The position numbers were made by a program, and so were the translations under genes. Under the pieces are notes generated by a model, which saw only the letters and a program-made list of their open reading frames with translations, did no database searches and was not told where the DNA came from. Source: Anaerohalosphaeraceae bacterium (GTDB lineage Bacteria > Planctomycetota > Phycisphaerae > Sedimentisphaerales > Anaerohalosphaeraceae). From it: a stretch of DNA of 64,000 nucleotides. The DNA is taken from NCBI GenBank assembly GCA_037479115.1, contig JBBFLK010000015.1, positions 1 through 64,000 on the forward strand, read 5' to 3'. Position 1 is the stretch's first letter; every line of letters starts with the position of its first letter. Of this stretch, positions 17,049 through 25,230 are shown piece by piece.

Positions 17049-17240
17049 ATGAAAACGTTTGCTTATCTGATGCTGATTCTGACGGCCCTGACGTTTGTCC
17101 TGACGCTCAGCCCTCAGGCGGCGGCGGATGACGATGACGGCGGGACCGTCGGCGGAAGTGAATTGTTCCGTTCCGCTCCTTTTGTGCTTTTTACAGCCGA
17201 AGAGGATGACGGCGGAACCGTCGGTGACAGCTGCGAGTAA
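17049..17240 (+). CDS. Small secreted acidic protein with DDGGTVG repeats
   Basis: A 63-residue protein. A signal peptide (MKTFAYLMLILTALTFVLTL, then a cleavage region near QAAA) is followed by two copies of a D/E-D-D-G-G-T-V-G motif, about residues 24-31 and 51-58, and a C-terminal Cys. The ATG at 17049 has AAAGGGG at 7 nt. I do not recognise the family. It lies 34 bp after the second PilX-like gene and before a terminator, so it is co-transcribed and may be a partner or structural component of that system. Confidence 0.6.
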   Translation: MKTFAYLMLILTALTFVLTLSPQAAADDDDGGTVGGSELFRSAPFVLFTAEEDDGGTVGDSCE

Positions 17241-17270
17241 AGAAACCGCTGACGTGTCTTTTTCAGCAAG

Positions 17271-17303
17271 AAAGCCGCTCGGGCTTCTCCGGCGGCTTTT
17301 TTT
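17271..17303 (+). terminator. Terminator of the PilX-like operon
   Basis: AAAGCCGC (17271-17278) pairs with GCGGCTTT (17292-17299), and the run of T continues to 17303. It ends inside the 3' end of the convergent dehydrogenase gene. Confidence 0.85.
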
Positions 17304-18186
17304 ATTGTCCCATCTGTTCAATCACTTCAAACAGGGCTTGCGTACCGTCTCCCCCGCGTCCGCGAGCCGACAGGATGCTCAGCAGCTCCCGGGCCAGGGC
17401 CGTCGCCGGCAGGGGCTGGCCGATGCGCTGGGCATAGTCCAGAATCAGATTTAAATCCTTGATTTGCAAATCGACCTTAAAAGCAGGTTTCCAGTCGCCT
17501 GCCAGAATCTTCGGTCCCAGATGCTTGAGGGAGTGGCTGTAGGCCGCTCCGGCCAGGAGGGCCGACAGAGTTGTTTGCAGGTTCAGACCGGCCTTTTTGG
17601 CAAACGCCAGCCCCTCTGCAATGCTTACGACGGTGTGGATGACCATAATCTGATTGGCCAGTTTGGTCATCTGGCCGCATCCGGCCGGGCCGCAGTATGT
17701 GATGGTGCGGCCGAGCATTTCGAGGACCGGACGCACCGTTTCGATGTGTTCCTGCGGTCCTCCGAGCATAATTGACAGTTTGCCTTCGACAGCGCCGATT
17801 TGCCCTCCGCTGACGGGTGCATCAAAGAAAATCACGCCTCTTTGCTCCAGTTGTGCGGCGATTTTCCGAGTTGCATCCGGACAAATCGTCGAGGTGTCGA
17901 TGCAGACAAGTCCGGCACGAGCGGTCTGACAGACCCCGTCCGGCCCCAGCAGGACCTGTCGGACATCCGGCGTATTCGGCAGGCATGTTATAACAAAGTC
18001 CGCCTTTTCCGCCGCCTCGGCGGGCGTGTCGGCCCAGAGAGCCCCTTGTTCCAGAAGCGGCTGGGCGCGCGATTTTGTCCGGTTATGGACGACCACGCGG
18101 CAGCCGCCTTTGAGCAGATTTGCCGCCATCGGGGCTCCCATAATCCCCGTGCCGATAAAGCCGATGGTTTTCGGCTGTTCAGGCAA
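17302..18186 (-). CDS. NAD(P)-dependent beta-hydroxyacid dehydrogenase (3-hydroxyisobutyrate/tartronate semialdehyde type)
   Basis: A 294-residue member of the 3-hydroxyisobutyrate dehydrogenase family. The Rossmann motif GFIGTGIMGAPMAANLLKGG is at the N-terminus; NRT in VVHNRTKS suggests NADP preference. The substrate motif DAPVSGGQIGAVEGKLSIML and the catalytic Lys in GCGQMTKLANQIMV are intact. Such enzymes reduce tartronate semialdehyde, succinate semialdehyde or glyoxylate, or oxidise 3-hydroxyisobutyrate; the exact substrate cannot be read from the sequence. It precedes no obvious pathway partner, with the unknown membrane protein gene 15 bp upstream in the same direction. Confidence 0.85.
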   Translation of the reverse strand: MPEQPKTIGFIGTGIMGAPMAANLLKGGCRVVVHNRTKSRAQPLLEQGALWADTPAEAAEKADFVITCLPNTPDVRQVLLGPDGVCQTARAGLVCIDTSTICPDATRKIAAQLEQRGVIFFDAPVSGGQIGAVEGKLSIMLGGPQEHIETVRPVLEMLGRTITYCGPAGCGQMTKLANQIMVIHTVVSIAEGLAFAKKAGLNLQTTLSALLAGAAYSHSLKHLGPKILAGDWKPAFKVDLQIKDLNLILDYAQRIGQPLPATALARELLSILSARGRGGDGTQALFEVIEQMGQ

Positions 18187-18201
18187 GGCGATGTCCTCCC
18201 G

Positions 18202-19029
18202 TCAAGCCACAATGCCAAGCCGGCGCTGCGTTGTCTGATACCATTTGCCGGACCGAATCGCCGACCACAGAAGCAGCCAGAAGGCCGGTATCCATAATCC
18301 CACAAAGCGGATATAGCTCAGGACCTGCTGCAAAGTTGTCTCCTCCGCCCCGGGCGGGCAGGAATCCAGCAGTTCTTCCGGAAGATAAATCGTCCCCAGC
18401 AGTACACCGGGTACGACACACTGCCAGGGAAACAGGAGCACCAGAAGGAAAAGAGAAACAAAAAAGGCCCGGCTGATGTGGCTGATGCCGCCCAGGCGGC
18501 TGACCAGAGAGACCTTCAAAATAAACACCAGAACAAGACAGTACAGCACGGCGGCAAACAAAAGGGCCGCATTCAATCCCCCAATCAGAATGGAAGCATG
18601 GCGTCTGCTCAAATGAAAGGGAGGCCATTGGATGTTCGGGAGTTTGTATTTTTTTGTTTCGGCTGCAGGAGAGGCCTGAATCTCCTGAACCACTTCTTGG
18701 GCGGCCTGAACAATCGGTTCGATTGGTTTTTCACGGTTGACAATGATGGTTCCAGGCTCTGACGCATCCGAGGCGGGAGGGTCTGAAGAAGCCGGCGGAA
18801 CGGCTGTTTCCGGTTCGCTTTTCTCAGACAAAATCGCAGCGGCGGATTCCTGGAGTTCTCCTTTCTCTATAATTCCTCCGCTCCGCTGAAGCCAGAACAG
18901 CCCCTGCAGCAGCAGCAGACAAATCAGCATTACCCAGAAGCAGAAGTTTTTCATTCCCCGGAAGGCATCGCGCGCCTCCAGGCAGTCCGTTACATCAATC
19001 ATATCATGAGCCGTCTGATGGTCTTCCAT
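18202..19029 (-). CDS. Multi-pass membrane protein of unknown function
   Basis: A 275-residue protein. A cytoplasmic N-terminus of about 25 residues precedes the first helix (FCFWVMLICLLLLQGLFWL). An acidic, Pro/Ser-rich linker of about 80 residues follows, then three or four helices (LIGGLNAALLFAAVLYCLVL, AFFVSLFLLVLLFPWQCVVP, FVGLWIPAFWLLLW). The ATG at 19029 was chosen for its AAGGAG site at 8 nt; the longer TTG start would lie in hemL. It overlaps nothing important, but its start sits 18 bp before the hemL stop, so hemL, this gene and the dehydrogenase probably form one transcript. No family recognised. Confidence 0.65.
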   Translation of the reverse strand: MEDHQTAHDMIDVTDCLEARDAFRGMKNFCFWVMLICLLLLQGLFWLQRSGGIIEKGELQESAAAILSEKSEPETAVPPASSDPPASDASEPGTIIVNREKPIEPIVQAAQEVVQEIQASPAAETKKYKLPNIQWPPFHLSRRHASILIGGLNAALLFAAVLYCLVLVFILKVSLVSRLGGISHISRAFFVSLFLLVLLFPWQCVVPGVLLGTIYLPEELLDSCPPGAEETTLQQVLSYIRFVGLWIPAFWLLLWSAIRSGKWYQTTQRRLGIVA

Positions 19030-19046
19030 GTCCTTGACTCCTTGGT

Positions 19047-20345
19047 TCAAAATGTGTCGGTTTTCAGGACAGCCAAAGCATTATAGGCCGCCTGGACAGT
19101 CCTATCAATATCCCTTTCTGTATGAGCCAGTGAAACAAACCATGCCTCAAATGCACTGGGAGCCAAATAGATTCCCTGTTCGAGCATGGAGGCGAAGAAT
19201 CGCGCAAACAGCCGGCTGCTGCATTGCTGAACATCCTGAAAATTGTTCACCGGTCTGTCTGTGAAAAAAACACTCAGCAGCGAGCCGACTCGATTGATTT
19301 GAATAGGTACTTGGGCTGCCTGGGCGGCCTCCCGAAGCCCTTTTTCCAGCCGTGCAGACAAAACTTCCAGCCGTTCGTAAACTCCCGGTTGGCGAAGGAG
19401 TTCCAGCACCGCCAGCGAAGCCGCTGCTGCCAGAGGATTCCCGCTGAGCGTTCCGGCCTGATAGACCGGTCCCAGCGGAGCCAGAAGGTCCAGTATTTCT
19501 TTGCGGCCTCCTACTGCTCCGCACGGCAGCCCACCTCCCACAATCTTGCCCAGACAGGTCAGGTCTGCCTGGAGGTGGAGAAGACTCTGGACCCCGCCGT
19601 ACGTCAAACGAAAGCCGGTGATGACCTCGTCAAAAATCAGGACGCTTCGGTGTTCCGTGCACATTCGCCGGAGGGATTCCAGATAGCCCTCTTTGGGCGG
19701 CACGACCCCCATATTGGCGGCAATCGGCTCCACAATGACGCCGGCAATCTGATTCGGATATTTTTCGAAGACAGCTTCAAGGGCCTGCGCATCATTATAA
19801 GGAATTGTGATGGTTTTTTGTGCCAGGTCCGATGGAATGCCCGCACTGGCCGGCACCCCCATCTCCGCCGCGCCGGAGCCGGCCCGAACCAGCATCGAAT
19901 CGCTGTGTCCGTGATAGCAGCCGTCCATTTTGACCAGGAGGTCTCTTCCGGTAAAGGCCCGGGCCAGCCGAGCCGCTGTCATGACCGCTTCCGTGCCGCT
20001 GCTGACCAGACGCACTTTTTCTATGCTTTCAAAAGCGGAAACAATCGCCTCTGCCAGTCGGACCTCGTTTTCCGTAGCCGCCCCGAAGGAGGTGCTGTTG
20101 GCTGCGGCACGGCTGACGGCTTCCACGACAGCCGGATGAGCATGCCCGACAATCATCGGGCCCCAGGAGCCGACGTAATCTATATATTCATTCCCGTCAA
20201 TATCCCAAATATGGGCTCCGAACGCCCGCTCGATAAAAACCGGTGCAAGCCCCACCCCGCGGAATGACCGGACAGGGGAGTTTACCCCGCCCGGTATCAC
20301 ACGACAGGCCCGCTCATACATCTCTTTGGAACGTTTCGTATTCAT
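19047..20345 (-). CDS. hemL: Glutamate-1-semialdehyde 2,1-aminomutase
   Basis: A 432-residue class III PLP enzyme. It isomerises glutamate-1-semialdehyde to 5-aminolevulinate in the C5 route to haem and corrinoids. Motifs: ERACRVIPGGVNSPVRSF at the start, VSSGTEAVMTAARLARAFTG, DEVITGFRLTYGG, and the PLP lysine in CLGKIVGGGLPCGAVGG. An open frame extends 36 residues further upstream, but MNTKRSKEMYERA matches the usual family start; the ribosome site is weak for either choice. It is the first gene of a likely three-gene minus-strand operon. Confidence 0.95.
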   Translation of the reverse strand: MNTKRSKEMYERACRVIPGGVNSPVRSFRGVGLAPVFIERAFGAHIWDIDGNEYIDYVGSWGPMIVGHAHPAVVEAVSRAAANSTSFGAATENEVRLAEAIVSAFESIEKVRLVSSGTEAVMTAARLARAFTGRDLLVKMDGCYHGHSDSMLVRAGSGAAEMGVPASAGIPSDLAQKTITIPYNDAQALEAVFEKYPNQIAGVIVEPIAANMGVVPPKEGYLESLRRMCTEHRSVLIFDEVITGFRLTYGGVQSLLHLQADLTCLGKIVGGGLPCGAVGGRKEILDLLAPLGPVYQAGTLSGNPLAAAASLAVLELLRQPGVYERLEVLSARLEKGLREAAQAAQVPIQINRVGSLLSVFFTDRPVNNFQDVQQCSSRLFARFFASMLEQGIYLAPSAFEAWFVSLAHTERDIDRTVQAAYNALAVLKTDTF

Positions 20346-20464
20346 AAGGATAGGATTGTACATTTCTGAAAGAGAAAGTCCAAAAGAAAGGGTGGGTTTC
20401 TTGGTTTCGCGCCGGTGAAAACCCGCCTGATTCTGCTCTGTTTTTTCTTGCAATCAGGAGGGAT

Positions 20465-20492
20465 TTGACTATACTTGTCGATTTCGTAAATA
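20465..20492 (+). promoter_or_regulatory. Promoter of the SurA/PpiD-like gene
   Basis: TTGACT (20465-20470), 16 bp, TAAATA (20487-20492). A minus-strand TATAGT (20473-20468) overlaps it and may serve hemL, so the two divergent genes may share this short region. Confidence 0.45.
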
Positions 20493-20528
20493 ACGGAGTT
20501 TGAATTACCTGAATTGTTTGAGGAGCCC

Positions 20529-22742
20529 ATGCATATCATTAAATGGATTCGCAAGAATGAACGCAAACTGATGGCCTGGCTGGTCATTTTGATTATGATT
20601 TCTTTTGTCGGGGGTTACGGCCTCCAGCAGTATTTGATGTATATAGGACAGGGGGGAGCCAAACACGTCGTGGCGGTGTATGGGGACGGCAGGAAAATCC
20701 GGGCTATCGATGTGCAGGAGGCCCAGCAAGAGCTGGAAATCCTCAAAATGCTTATGGTGGACCGAATGCTGTCCGCCTTTTCTCAAGTGTACAGCGATTT
20801 GACGCCTCAGCTGCTCGAGTTGATTCTGTTTCCCGATACCCGTGCCTCCGGCGAGCTGAGGCTTCAGCTGCTTCAGATGGCGGAGCGCGGACAGGCGGAT
20901 TTCAACCCGGAACAAATTGAAGCCTTCTTTGCATCGCATCGGCATCGTCCGGAGTTTTTGTGGATCCTGCTCAAAAAGGAGGTTGAAAAGGTCGGGTTTG
21001 CTGTTTCTGATGCGGAGGCGGAGGGCTTTTTGCGTCAAATTGTTTCCGGTCTTACACAGAATCAGCTGGACCCGGCTGTTCTGATGAACCGGATTATGCA
21101 GCAGACCAAGAAATCCAAACAGGAAATTGTCCGGGTTTTCGGTTCGCTGGTCAGCGTCATGAATTATGCGGATATGGTGCTGGGCAATTATCTGGTGACG
21201 ACGGATGAAATTCGCAGCCACATTGCCCGAACGATGGAAAAACTCTCCGCGCAGGTGCTTCTGCTGGATGCGGATGAATGGGTTGACGAGCAGCCTGAAC
21301 CGGCGGAGGAACAAATTCAAAAGCAGTTTCAGACGTACCGTGCGGTTTATCCGATGACCTTTTCCGCCGACAACCCTTATGGATTCGGCTACGCCGTCGG
21401 CCGGCGAATTCAGCTGGAATATCTCCTGATTCGCCTGGATGAAATTCAGAACAAAATTCAAAAGCCGTCTTCTGAGGAACTTGAATCCTATTATATGGCG
21501 AATCTGACCCGGTATCAGACTACAGAGCCCCTTGACCCCAACAAACCGGAGCTCGGCACCCGAACCATCACAAGGCCGTTTGCCCAGGTTGTTCAGCAGA
21601 TTCGTCAGGAAATCGAACGACGTCGAACCGAGGATTTGGCCAACAGCATTCTCAATGAAGCCCGCCAGATAATTGATGCCGGATGGGATCGGCTTGATTT
21701 TGATAAAGCTACCGTCACTCAGCTTCAGCAGGCCGCCGGGGATTATACGGCAGCGGCCAAAGAACTGGAGCGGAAATATCAGATTAGGGTCCGAACCGGT
21801 AAAACCGGATGGCTTCGTCCCGAAGATTTGTCAGCGGACACCTTTTTAAGGAGAGTAGCCCTGCCGACCTCGTCAGAGACATCCGTGCGTCTGATCGATG
21901 TTCTCACGGCGGTTCCTGAGGACGGCAAACCCTCTTCGCTGCCCGGACTGCCCTCGATTCGGATGTGGGAAAGCGTCAGCCCTCTCAGCGGGGGGCTTCT
22001 CTCCGAAGGGCAGTATGTCTCCCTGCGGGGGATGGTTCGAGTCATCGGCATTCAGCCGCCGGTTGTGCCGGAGGATTTGACGTTCTCGTTTGACAATCAC
22101 GGAGTGCTTCTGTCGGACGTCTCGGAGCCGACGGTCTTTTCCGTGCGCGGCCAGGTGGTCAAGGACCTGAAAATCCTTCAGGCAATGGAAAAAGCCCGTG
22201 CCCAGGCCGCGGAACTGATTCGCTTGGTTGAGGCCGAAGGATGGGAAAAAGGACTTCAGCAGTTTTATGACCGGTATTATCCGCAGACGGACCCGAATAC
22301 CCCCGTTCTGAATCGCCCGCAGGTGCGCACGATTGTCAATCAGACGATTCCGTCGCAAAATCAGGTAGAGACCCTGCGTCAGCGTCTGGCGGTGCCCTCT
22401 ATCTCGAGAGATTTGCTGGCCGGACGTTATCAGAATGCTGTCTTTGTCCGCAGGATGGCCGAACTGCTTGAGCCGTCTGTACAGACTACAGGGCCGATTG
22501 CGCGGATGATTCTGGTTGAATGTGCCCGGAACGTGGGTATTGTCAAGGAATTAACTCGGCAGCCGGCCACGGAAAAAGATTATGCAGACAACAAGAGCCG
22601 AATGGCGGTCCAGCGGGCGGTACTGGCCAAAATGGGGCTGGGACTGACGCATTTCAATCCGGAAAACATCGTCAGCCGAATGGGGCTGGTTTACAAAGAC
22701 CCTCAGGAACTGCCGATGCCCGTCGAGTCGCATATGGATTGA
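20529..22742 (+). CDS. SurA/PpiD-like membrane-anchored protein
   Basis: A 737-residue protein with a PpiD-like layout: a short basic N-terminus (MHIIKWIRKNERKLMA), one membrane helix (WLVILIMISFVGGYGLQQYL), and a long periplasmic part that starts like a SurA N-terminal chaperone domain (residues 60-200, helical). A coiled, Glu/Gln-rich middle and further alpha/beta regions follow. I do not see a convincing rotamase core with its usual motifs, so it may be a chaperone without isomerase activity. The ATG at 20529 lies only 3 nt after GAGGAG; a TTG at 20514 is the alternative. It overlaps the next gene by one base (TGATG). Confidence 0.65.
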   Translation: MHIIKWIRKNERKLMAWLVILIMISFVGGYGLQQYLMYIGQGGAKHVVAVYGDGRKIRAIDVQEAQQELEILKMLMVDRMLSAFSQVYSDLTPQLLELILFPDTRASGELRLQLLQMAERGQADFNPEQIEAFFASHRHRPEFLWILLKKEVEKVGFAVSDAEAEGFLRQIVSGLTQNQLDPAVLMNRIMQQTKKSKQEIVRVFGSLVSVMNYADMVLGNYLVTTDEIRSHIARTMEKLSAQVLLLDADEWVDEQPEPAEEQIQKQFQTYRAVYPMTFSADNPYGFGYAVGRRIQLEYLLIRLDEIQNKIQKPSSEELESYYMANLTRYQTTEPLDPNKPELGTRTITRPFAQVVQQIRQEIERRRTEDLANSILNEARQIIDAGWDRLDFDKATVTQLQQAAGDYTAAAKELERKYQIRVRTGKTGWLRPEDLSADTFLRRVALPTSSETSVRLIDVLTAVPEDGKPSSLPGLPSIRMWESVSPLSGGLLSEGQYVSLRGMVRVIGIQPPVVPEDLTFSFDNHGVLLSDVSEPTVFSVRGQVVKDLKILQAMEKARAQAAELIRLVEAEGWEKGLQQFYDRYYPQTDPNTPVLNRPQVRTIVNQTIPSQNQVETLRQRLAVPSISRDLLAGRYQNAVFVRRMAELLEPSVQTTGPIARMILVECARNVGIVKELTRQPATEKDYADNKSRMAVQRAVLAKMGLGLTHFNPENIVSRMGLVYKDPQELPMPVESHMD

Positions 22743-23170
22743 TGCGGATGAAACCGAAACCGAATAAACCGGCGGAACATACCCTGTGGCTGTTTCTGGT
22801 GGCGTTTACGGGCTGGGCGGTCCCGGGCGGCGGCCATTTTCTGATTGGGCAGCGCCGCCATGCTGTTGTGTTTTTCGTGACGATCGTGCTGACGTTTCTG
22901 GTTGGGCTGTATATCGGTTCGATCGGCATTATAGACCCGGTCGGATCCAAGCCCTGGTATCTGGCGCAGATTTTAACCAGTCCGATTGTCGGCTGGCTCG
23001 GTCAGGTGGCTCAAAAAGGGGACTACCCGGTGTACGGACGCCCCCAGGATTACGGCCAGATTTATACCGCCCTGGCCGGCCTGCTGAATCTGCTGTGCAT
23101 CCTGAATGCCGTCTATCGGGCCTATTCCGGCATCGGGGAGACGATCGGGCAGGAGGAGGAACATGGCTGA
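22742..23170 (+). CDS. Membrane protein (DUF6677-like)
   Basis: A 142-residue protein with two or three hydrophobic helices. A Gly-rich N-terminal helix pair (LFLVAFTGWAVPGGGHFLIG then FFVTIVLTFLVGLYIGSIGI) resembles the small planctomycete DUF6677 family; a third helix is LAGLLNLLCILNAVYRAY. The start codon overlaps the stop of the SurA-like gene. It is probably an inner-membrane protein with a role tied to its operon neighbours. The function is unknown. Confidence 0.65.
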   Translation: MRMKPKPNKPAEHTLWLFLVAFTGWAVPGGGHFLIGQRRHAVVFFVTIVLTFLVGLYIGSIGIIDPVGSKPWYLAQILTSPIVGWLGQVAQKGDYPVYGRPQDYGQIYTALAGLLNLLCILNAVYRAYSGIGETIGQEEEHG

Positions 23171-23414
23171 CGGATTTCCGCTGATTTTGGCCGGATTCTT
23201 TGCCCCGGTGGATATCGGCACCACGCCGGTTTCTCTGCTGTGGATGTTTCCGCTGCTTTTGTCGATTGCCGTCGTCTATAAAGCCACACGGCTTCGGGTT
23301 CTTTTCTGGAAATCGTTTTCTTTGGAAGTACTCATTTTATTCCTGACCCTGAGCGGTTTTATGATTTTGGCCGGTGTGGTTTTGAACCTGATTGTCTGGC
23401 TGATAACCAGTTAG
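23163..23414 (+). CDS. Small two-helix membrane protein
   Basis: An 83-residue protein starting at an ATG at 23163 with GGAGGAGG at about 4 nt. It overlaps the previous gene by 8 bp. Two helices are visible (PVSLLWMFPLLLSIAVVY and LEVLILFLTLSGFMILAGVV). It is the last gene of the SurA-like operon. Its TAG stop overlaps the stop of the convergent rnc gene (TTAG at 23411-23414). No family recognised. Confidence 0.7.
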   Translation: MADGFPLILAGFFAPVDIGTTPVSLLWMFPLLLSIAVVYKATRLRVLFWKSFSLEVLILFLTLSGFMILAGVVLNLIVWLITS

Positions 23415-24133
23415 GTTGCCGGCGGTTCTGCAGGCCGGTTTCCCTCGTCCTGCAGAACCCCCAATTCAATCAGGGCTTTCAGGGCCGCTCGTTGTTCGGC
23501 CTCCTTTTTGGTAGCTCCCCAGGCACTCGAAAACATCCGCTGTCCGACGACGGCGCAGACTTCAAAGCATTTGTTATGGTCAGGTCCCTTTTCGTCCAGA
23601 AGCCGGTAAGAAGGGGTGGCGTTTAGATGCCGCTGACTGTATTGCTGGAGAATGGATTTAAAATTCTCCAGATGGCCCTGGGCGTCGGCGGTTTCCAGAT
23701 AAGGGCCGAAGTGTTTGCGGACGAAGTGCTCCGCCGCGGAAAAGCCCCCGTCCAGATAAATCGCCGCCAGAACCGCCTCCAGCGTGCCGGCTGCAATCGA
23801 CCCGTTTAGGGCCCGGGAGCCGTTGGTCCCTTTGCCCACCTGAATAAAATCCAGCAGACCCAGCGTACGGGCAATCTGGGCGCAGATTTTTCGCGAAACC
23901 AGCACGCTTTTGAGCTTGGTCAAATCGCCCTCCAGATAATCCGGAAAACGCTCATAGAGGCACTGGCAAATCAGAAGCCCCAGTACGGCATCGCCCAAAA
24001 ACTCCAGCCGTTCATTGCTGGCCAGGCGGGAATTGGCCCAGGACGAATGAATCAGGGCCTCTTCGAGGAGGGCCGGATTGCGGAACTGATACCCCAAACG
24101 TTCTTCTGCCTGCTGGAGAAGCTCTTTGTTCAT
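23411..24133 (-). CDS. rnc: Ribonuclease III
   Basis: A 240-residue RNase III that cuts double-stranded RNA in rRNA precursors and mRNA leaders. The catalytic signature [14 protein letters not shown] lies at about residues 39-52 and a second acidic cluster near [22 protein letters not shown]-terminal double-strand RNA-binding domain (about 155-225) ends with [19 protein letters not shown]. The ribosome site before the ATG at 24133 is weak. The mRNA leader contains a 23-position hairpin 24 nt upstream, a likely target of the enzyme itself. Confidence 0.96.
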   Translation of the reverse strand: MNKELLQQAEERLGYQFRNPALLEEALIHSSWANSRLASNERLEFLGDAVLGLLICQCLYERFPDYLEGDLTKLKSVLVSRKICAQIARTLGLLDFIQVGKGTNGSRALNGSIAAGTLEAVLAAIYLDGGFSAAEHFVRKHFGPYLETADAQGHLENFKSILQQYSQRHLNATPSYRLLDEKGPDHNKCFEVCAVVGQRMFSSAWGATKKEAEQRAALKALIELGVLQDEGNRPAEPPAT

Positions 24134-24157
24134 TTGTTCGGTACGGTCTCGTTGTCC

Positions 24158-24215
24158 GCAAGCAGATTACGAAAGCCGCTTTATCCGGAGGCAGCGGCTT
24201 TCGCAATGTGCTTGC
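24158..24215 (-). promoter_or_regulatory. Long hairpin in the rnc mRNA leader
   Basis: In the minus-strand RNA, the arms encoded at 24193-24215 and 24158-24180 pair over 23 positions: 21 Watson-Crick pairs, one G-U and one C-C mismatch, with a 12-nt loop. The single difference that is a mismatch in the plus-strand RNA is a G-U in the rnc transcript. No U run follows, so it is not a terminator. About two helical turns of double-stranded RNA is the size RNase III cuts. Confidence 0.7.
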
Positions 24216-24238
24216 CTCGATTTTGTCTTAAATACGCC

Positions 24239-24267
24239 TCTTTACAATCTTTGCAAGAGGTTGTCAA
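24239..24267 (-). promoter_or_regulatory. Promoter of rnc
   Basis: A perfect TTGACA (minus strand, 24267-24262), a 17-bp spacer and TAAAGA (24244-24239). Transcription from about 24232 gives a 100-nt leader containing the hairpin at 24215-24158. Confidence 0.55.
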
Positions 24268-24284
24268 TCTGAAAATTCTTCTTT

Positions 24285-24629
24285 TCAGGATTGCACCTGA
24301 GCCATTTGCAGACCCGCCAGCGCAAGAAATTGGTCCTCCACAAACGTAAAAACGGTGTCCAGACCGGTAACCAGAAAGATGTTTTTGGTCTGCGGCTGCA
24401 CACAGCAGAAAACCAGTTTGCGGTGGTTGTCATGCAGAATCTTGCGAAGCTTCAGCAGCTTGGCAAGACTCGAGGAGGTCACAATCTCCACGTCTGAAAA
24501 GTCAATCACAACATCCTGTTCCTTTTCGTATGAAACCATCTGGCAGACGGTGAGAATCTCTTCCCCCAGGTCCGGCTCCGGGGCTAAGTTGACCAGTATG
24601 ACATTTTCAGACCATCGCTGGATTCCCAT
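24285..24629 (-). CDS. STAS-domain protein (anti-anti-sigma-like)
   Basis: A 114-residue single STAS domain. The core is VIDFSDVEIVTSSSLAKLLK, in which the phosphorylatable serine region of SpoIIAA-type antagonists is occupied by TSSSLAKL. It then continues KILHDNHRKLVFCCVQPQTK. Such proteins release sigma factors or regulate PP2C/HPK-type partner switches; no kinase partner is adjacent. The ATG at 24629 has GAGGAG at 7 nt and is preferred over a longer start at 24701. It is encoded upstream of rnc on the same strand but separated by an rnc promoter. Confidence 0.8.
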   Translation of the reverse strand: MGIQRWSENVILVNLAPEPDLGEEILTVCQMVSYEKEQDVVIDFSDVEIVTSSSLAKLLKLRKILHDNHRKLVFCCVQPQTKNIFLVTGLDTVFTFVEDQFLALAGLQMAQVQS

Positions 24630-24840
24630 AGTTTGGCTCCTCTTATGCGAATTTTCTGAAATAGTTTTCTGCCTTTCATATCGTCTGAATAGCCCTTCCA
24701 ATTCACAAAAAGCCCCTATTTTTCCATATTTGCCTGTTTTGGCAGGCTTATCGGACGTTCTGGTTCTTTAATTGGTCTTTTTTGCCCTTTATGGGCTCCG
24801 GCCCGATTTCCTTAAAAACGGGAAAAAGGCAACCTGAAAA

Positions 24841-24869
24841 TTGACAGAATTCCCTTTTTTTGTTCTATT
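24841..24869 (+). promoter_or_regulatory. Promoter of the first cold-shock gene
   Basis: A perfect TTGACA (24841-24846), 17 bp, TCTATT (24864-24869). The predicted leader is about 100 nt, in keeping with the long 5' leaders of cold-shock mRNAs. Confidence 0.6.
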
Positions 24870-24977
24870 TTCAGAATGGTTTTGGTGGGATTCAGGGTTT
24901 TCCCTCCGGCTGAGTCCCTGAATAACCGCAGGAGGGCGAATGTTTGGCGGGCTTGTTGAGCCCTAAGGGAGAAAGAC

Positions 24978-25181
24978 GTGAGCACCGGGACAGTCAAGTG
25001 GTTCAATGAGAAAAAAGGGTTTGGGTTTATTACACCGGATGAGGGCGGAGCGGACTTGTTTGTGCATCACTCCAAGATTGATATGCAGGGGTTTCGAACG
25101 CTCAAGGAGGGTCAGCGTGTCGAATTTGACGTGACGGCCGGCGAAAAGGGCAAAGTGGCCGTGAACGTCAAACCGGTTTAA
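24978..25181 (+). CDS. Cold-shock domain protein (1)
   Basis: A 67-residue CspA-family RNA chaperone. RNP1 is KGFGFIT and RNP2 is DLFVHHS, with the usual [14 protein letters not shown] start. It binds single-stranded RNA and DNA and melts mRNA structure. The start is GTG with GGGAGA upstream. It is a paralogue of the protein at 46672-46875 and is transcribed alone. Confidence 0.95.
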   Translation: MSTGTVKWFNEKKGFGFITPDEGGADLFVHHSKIDMQGFRTLKEGQRVEFDVTAGEKGKVAVNVKPV

Positions 25182-25230
25182 CGGTTTTCTCCTGCAAAGA
25201 GCCGGTTTCCGATAGAACGGATAAACAAGA

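Noticed and set aside
23411-23414. Overlapping convergent stop codons (also at 43902-43905) as a regulatory device
   Set aside because: Sharing TTAG or TTAA between converging genes is common in compact genomes and needs no special explanation.
24158-24215. Terminator of the STAS gene
   Set aside because: There is no U run after the stem, and an rnc promoter lies between the STAS stop and the hairpin.
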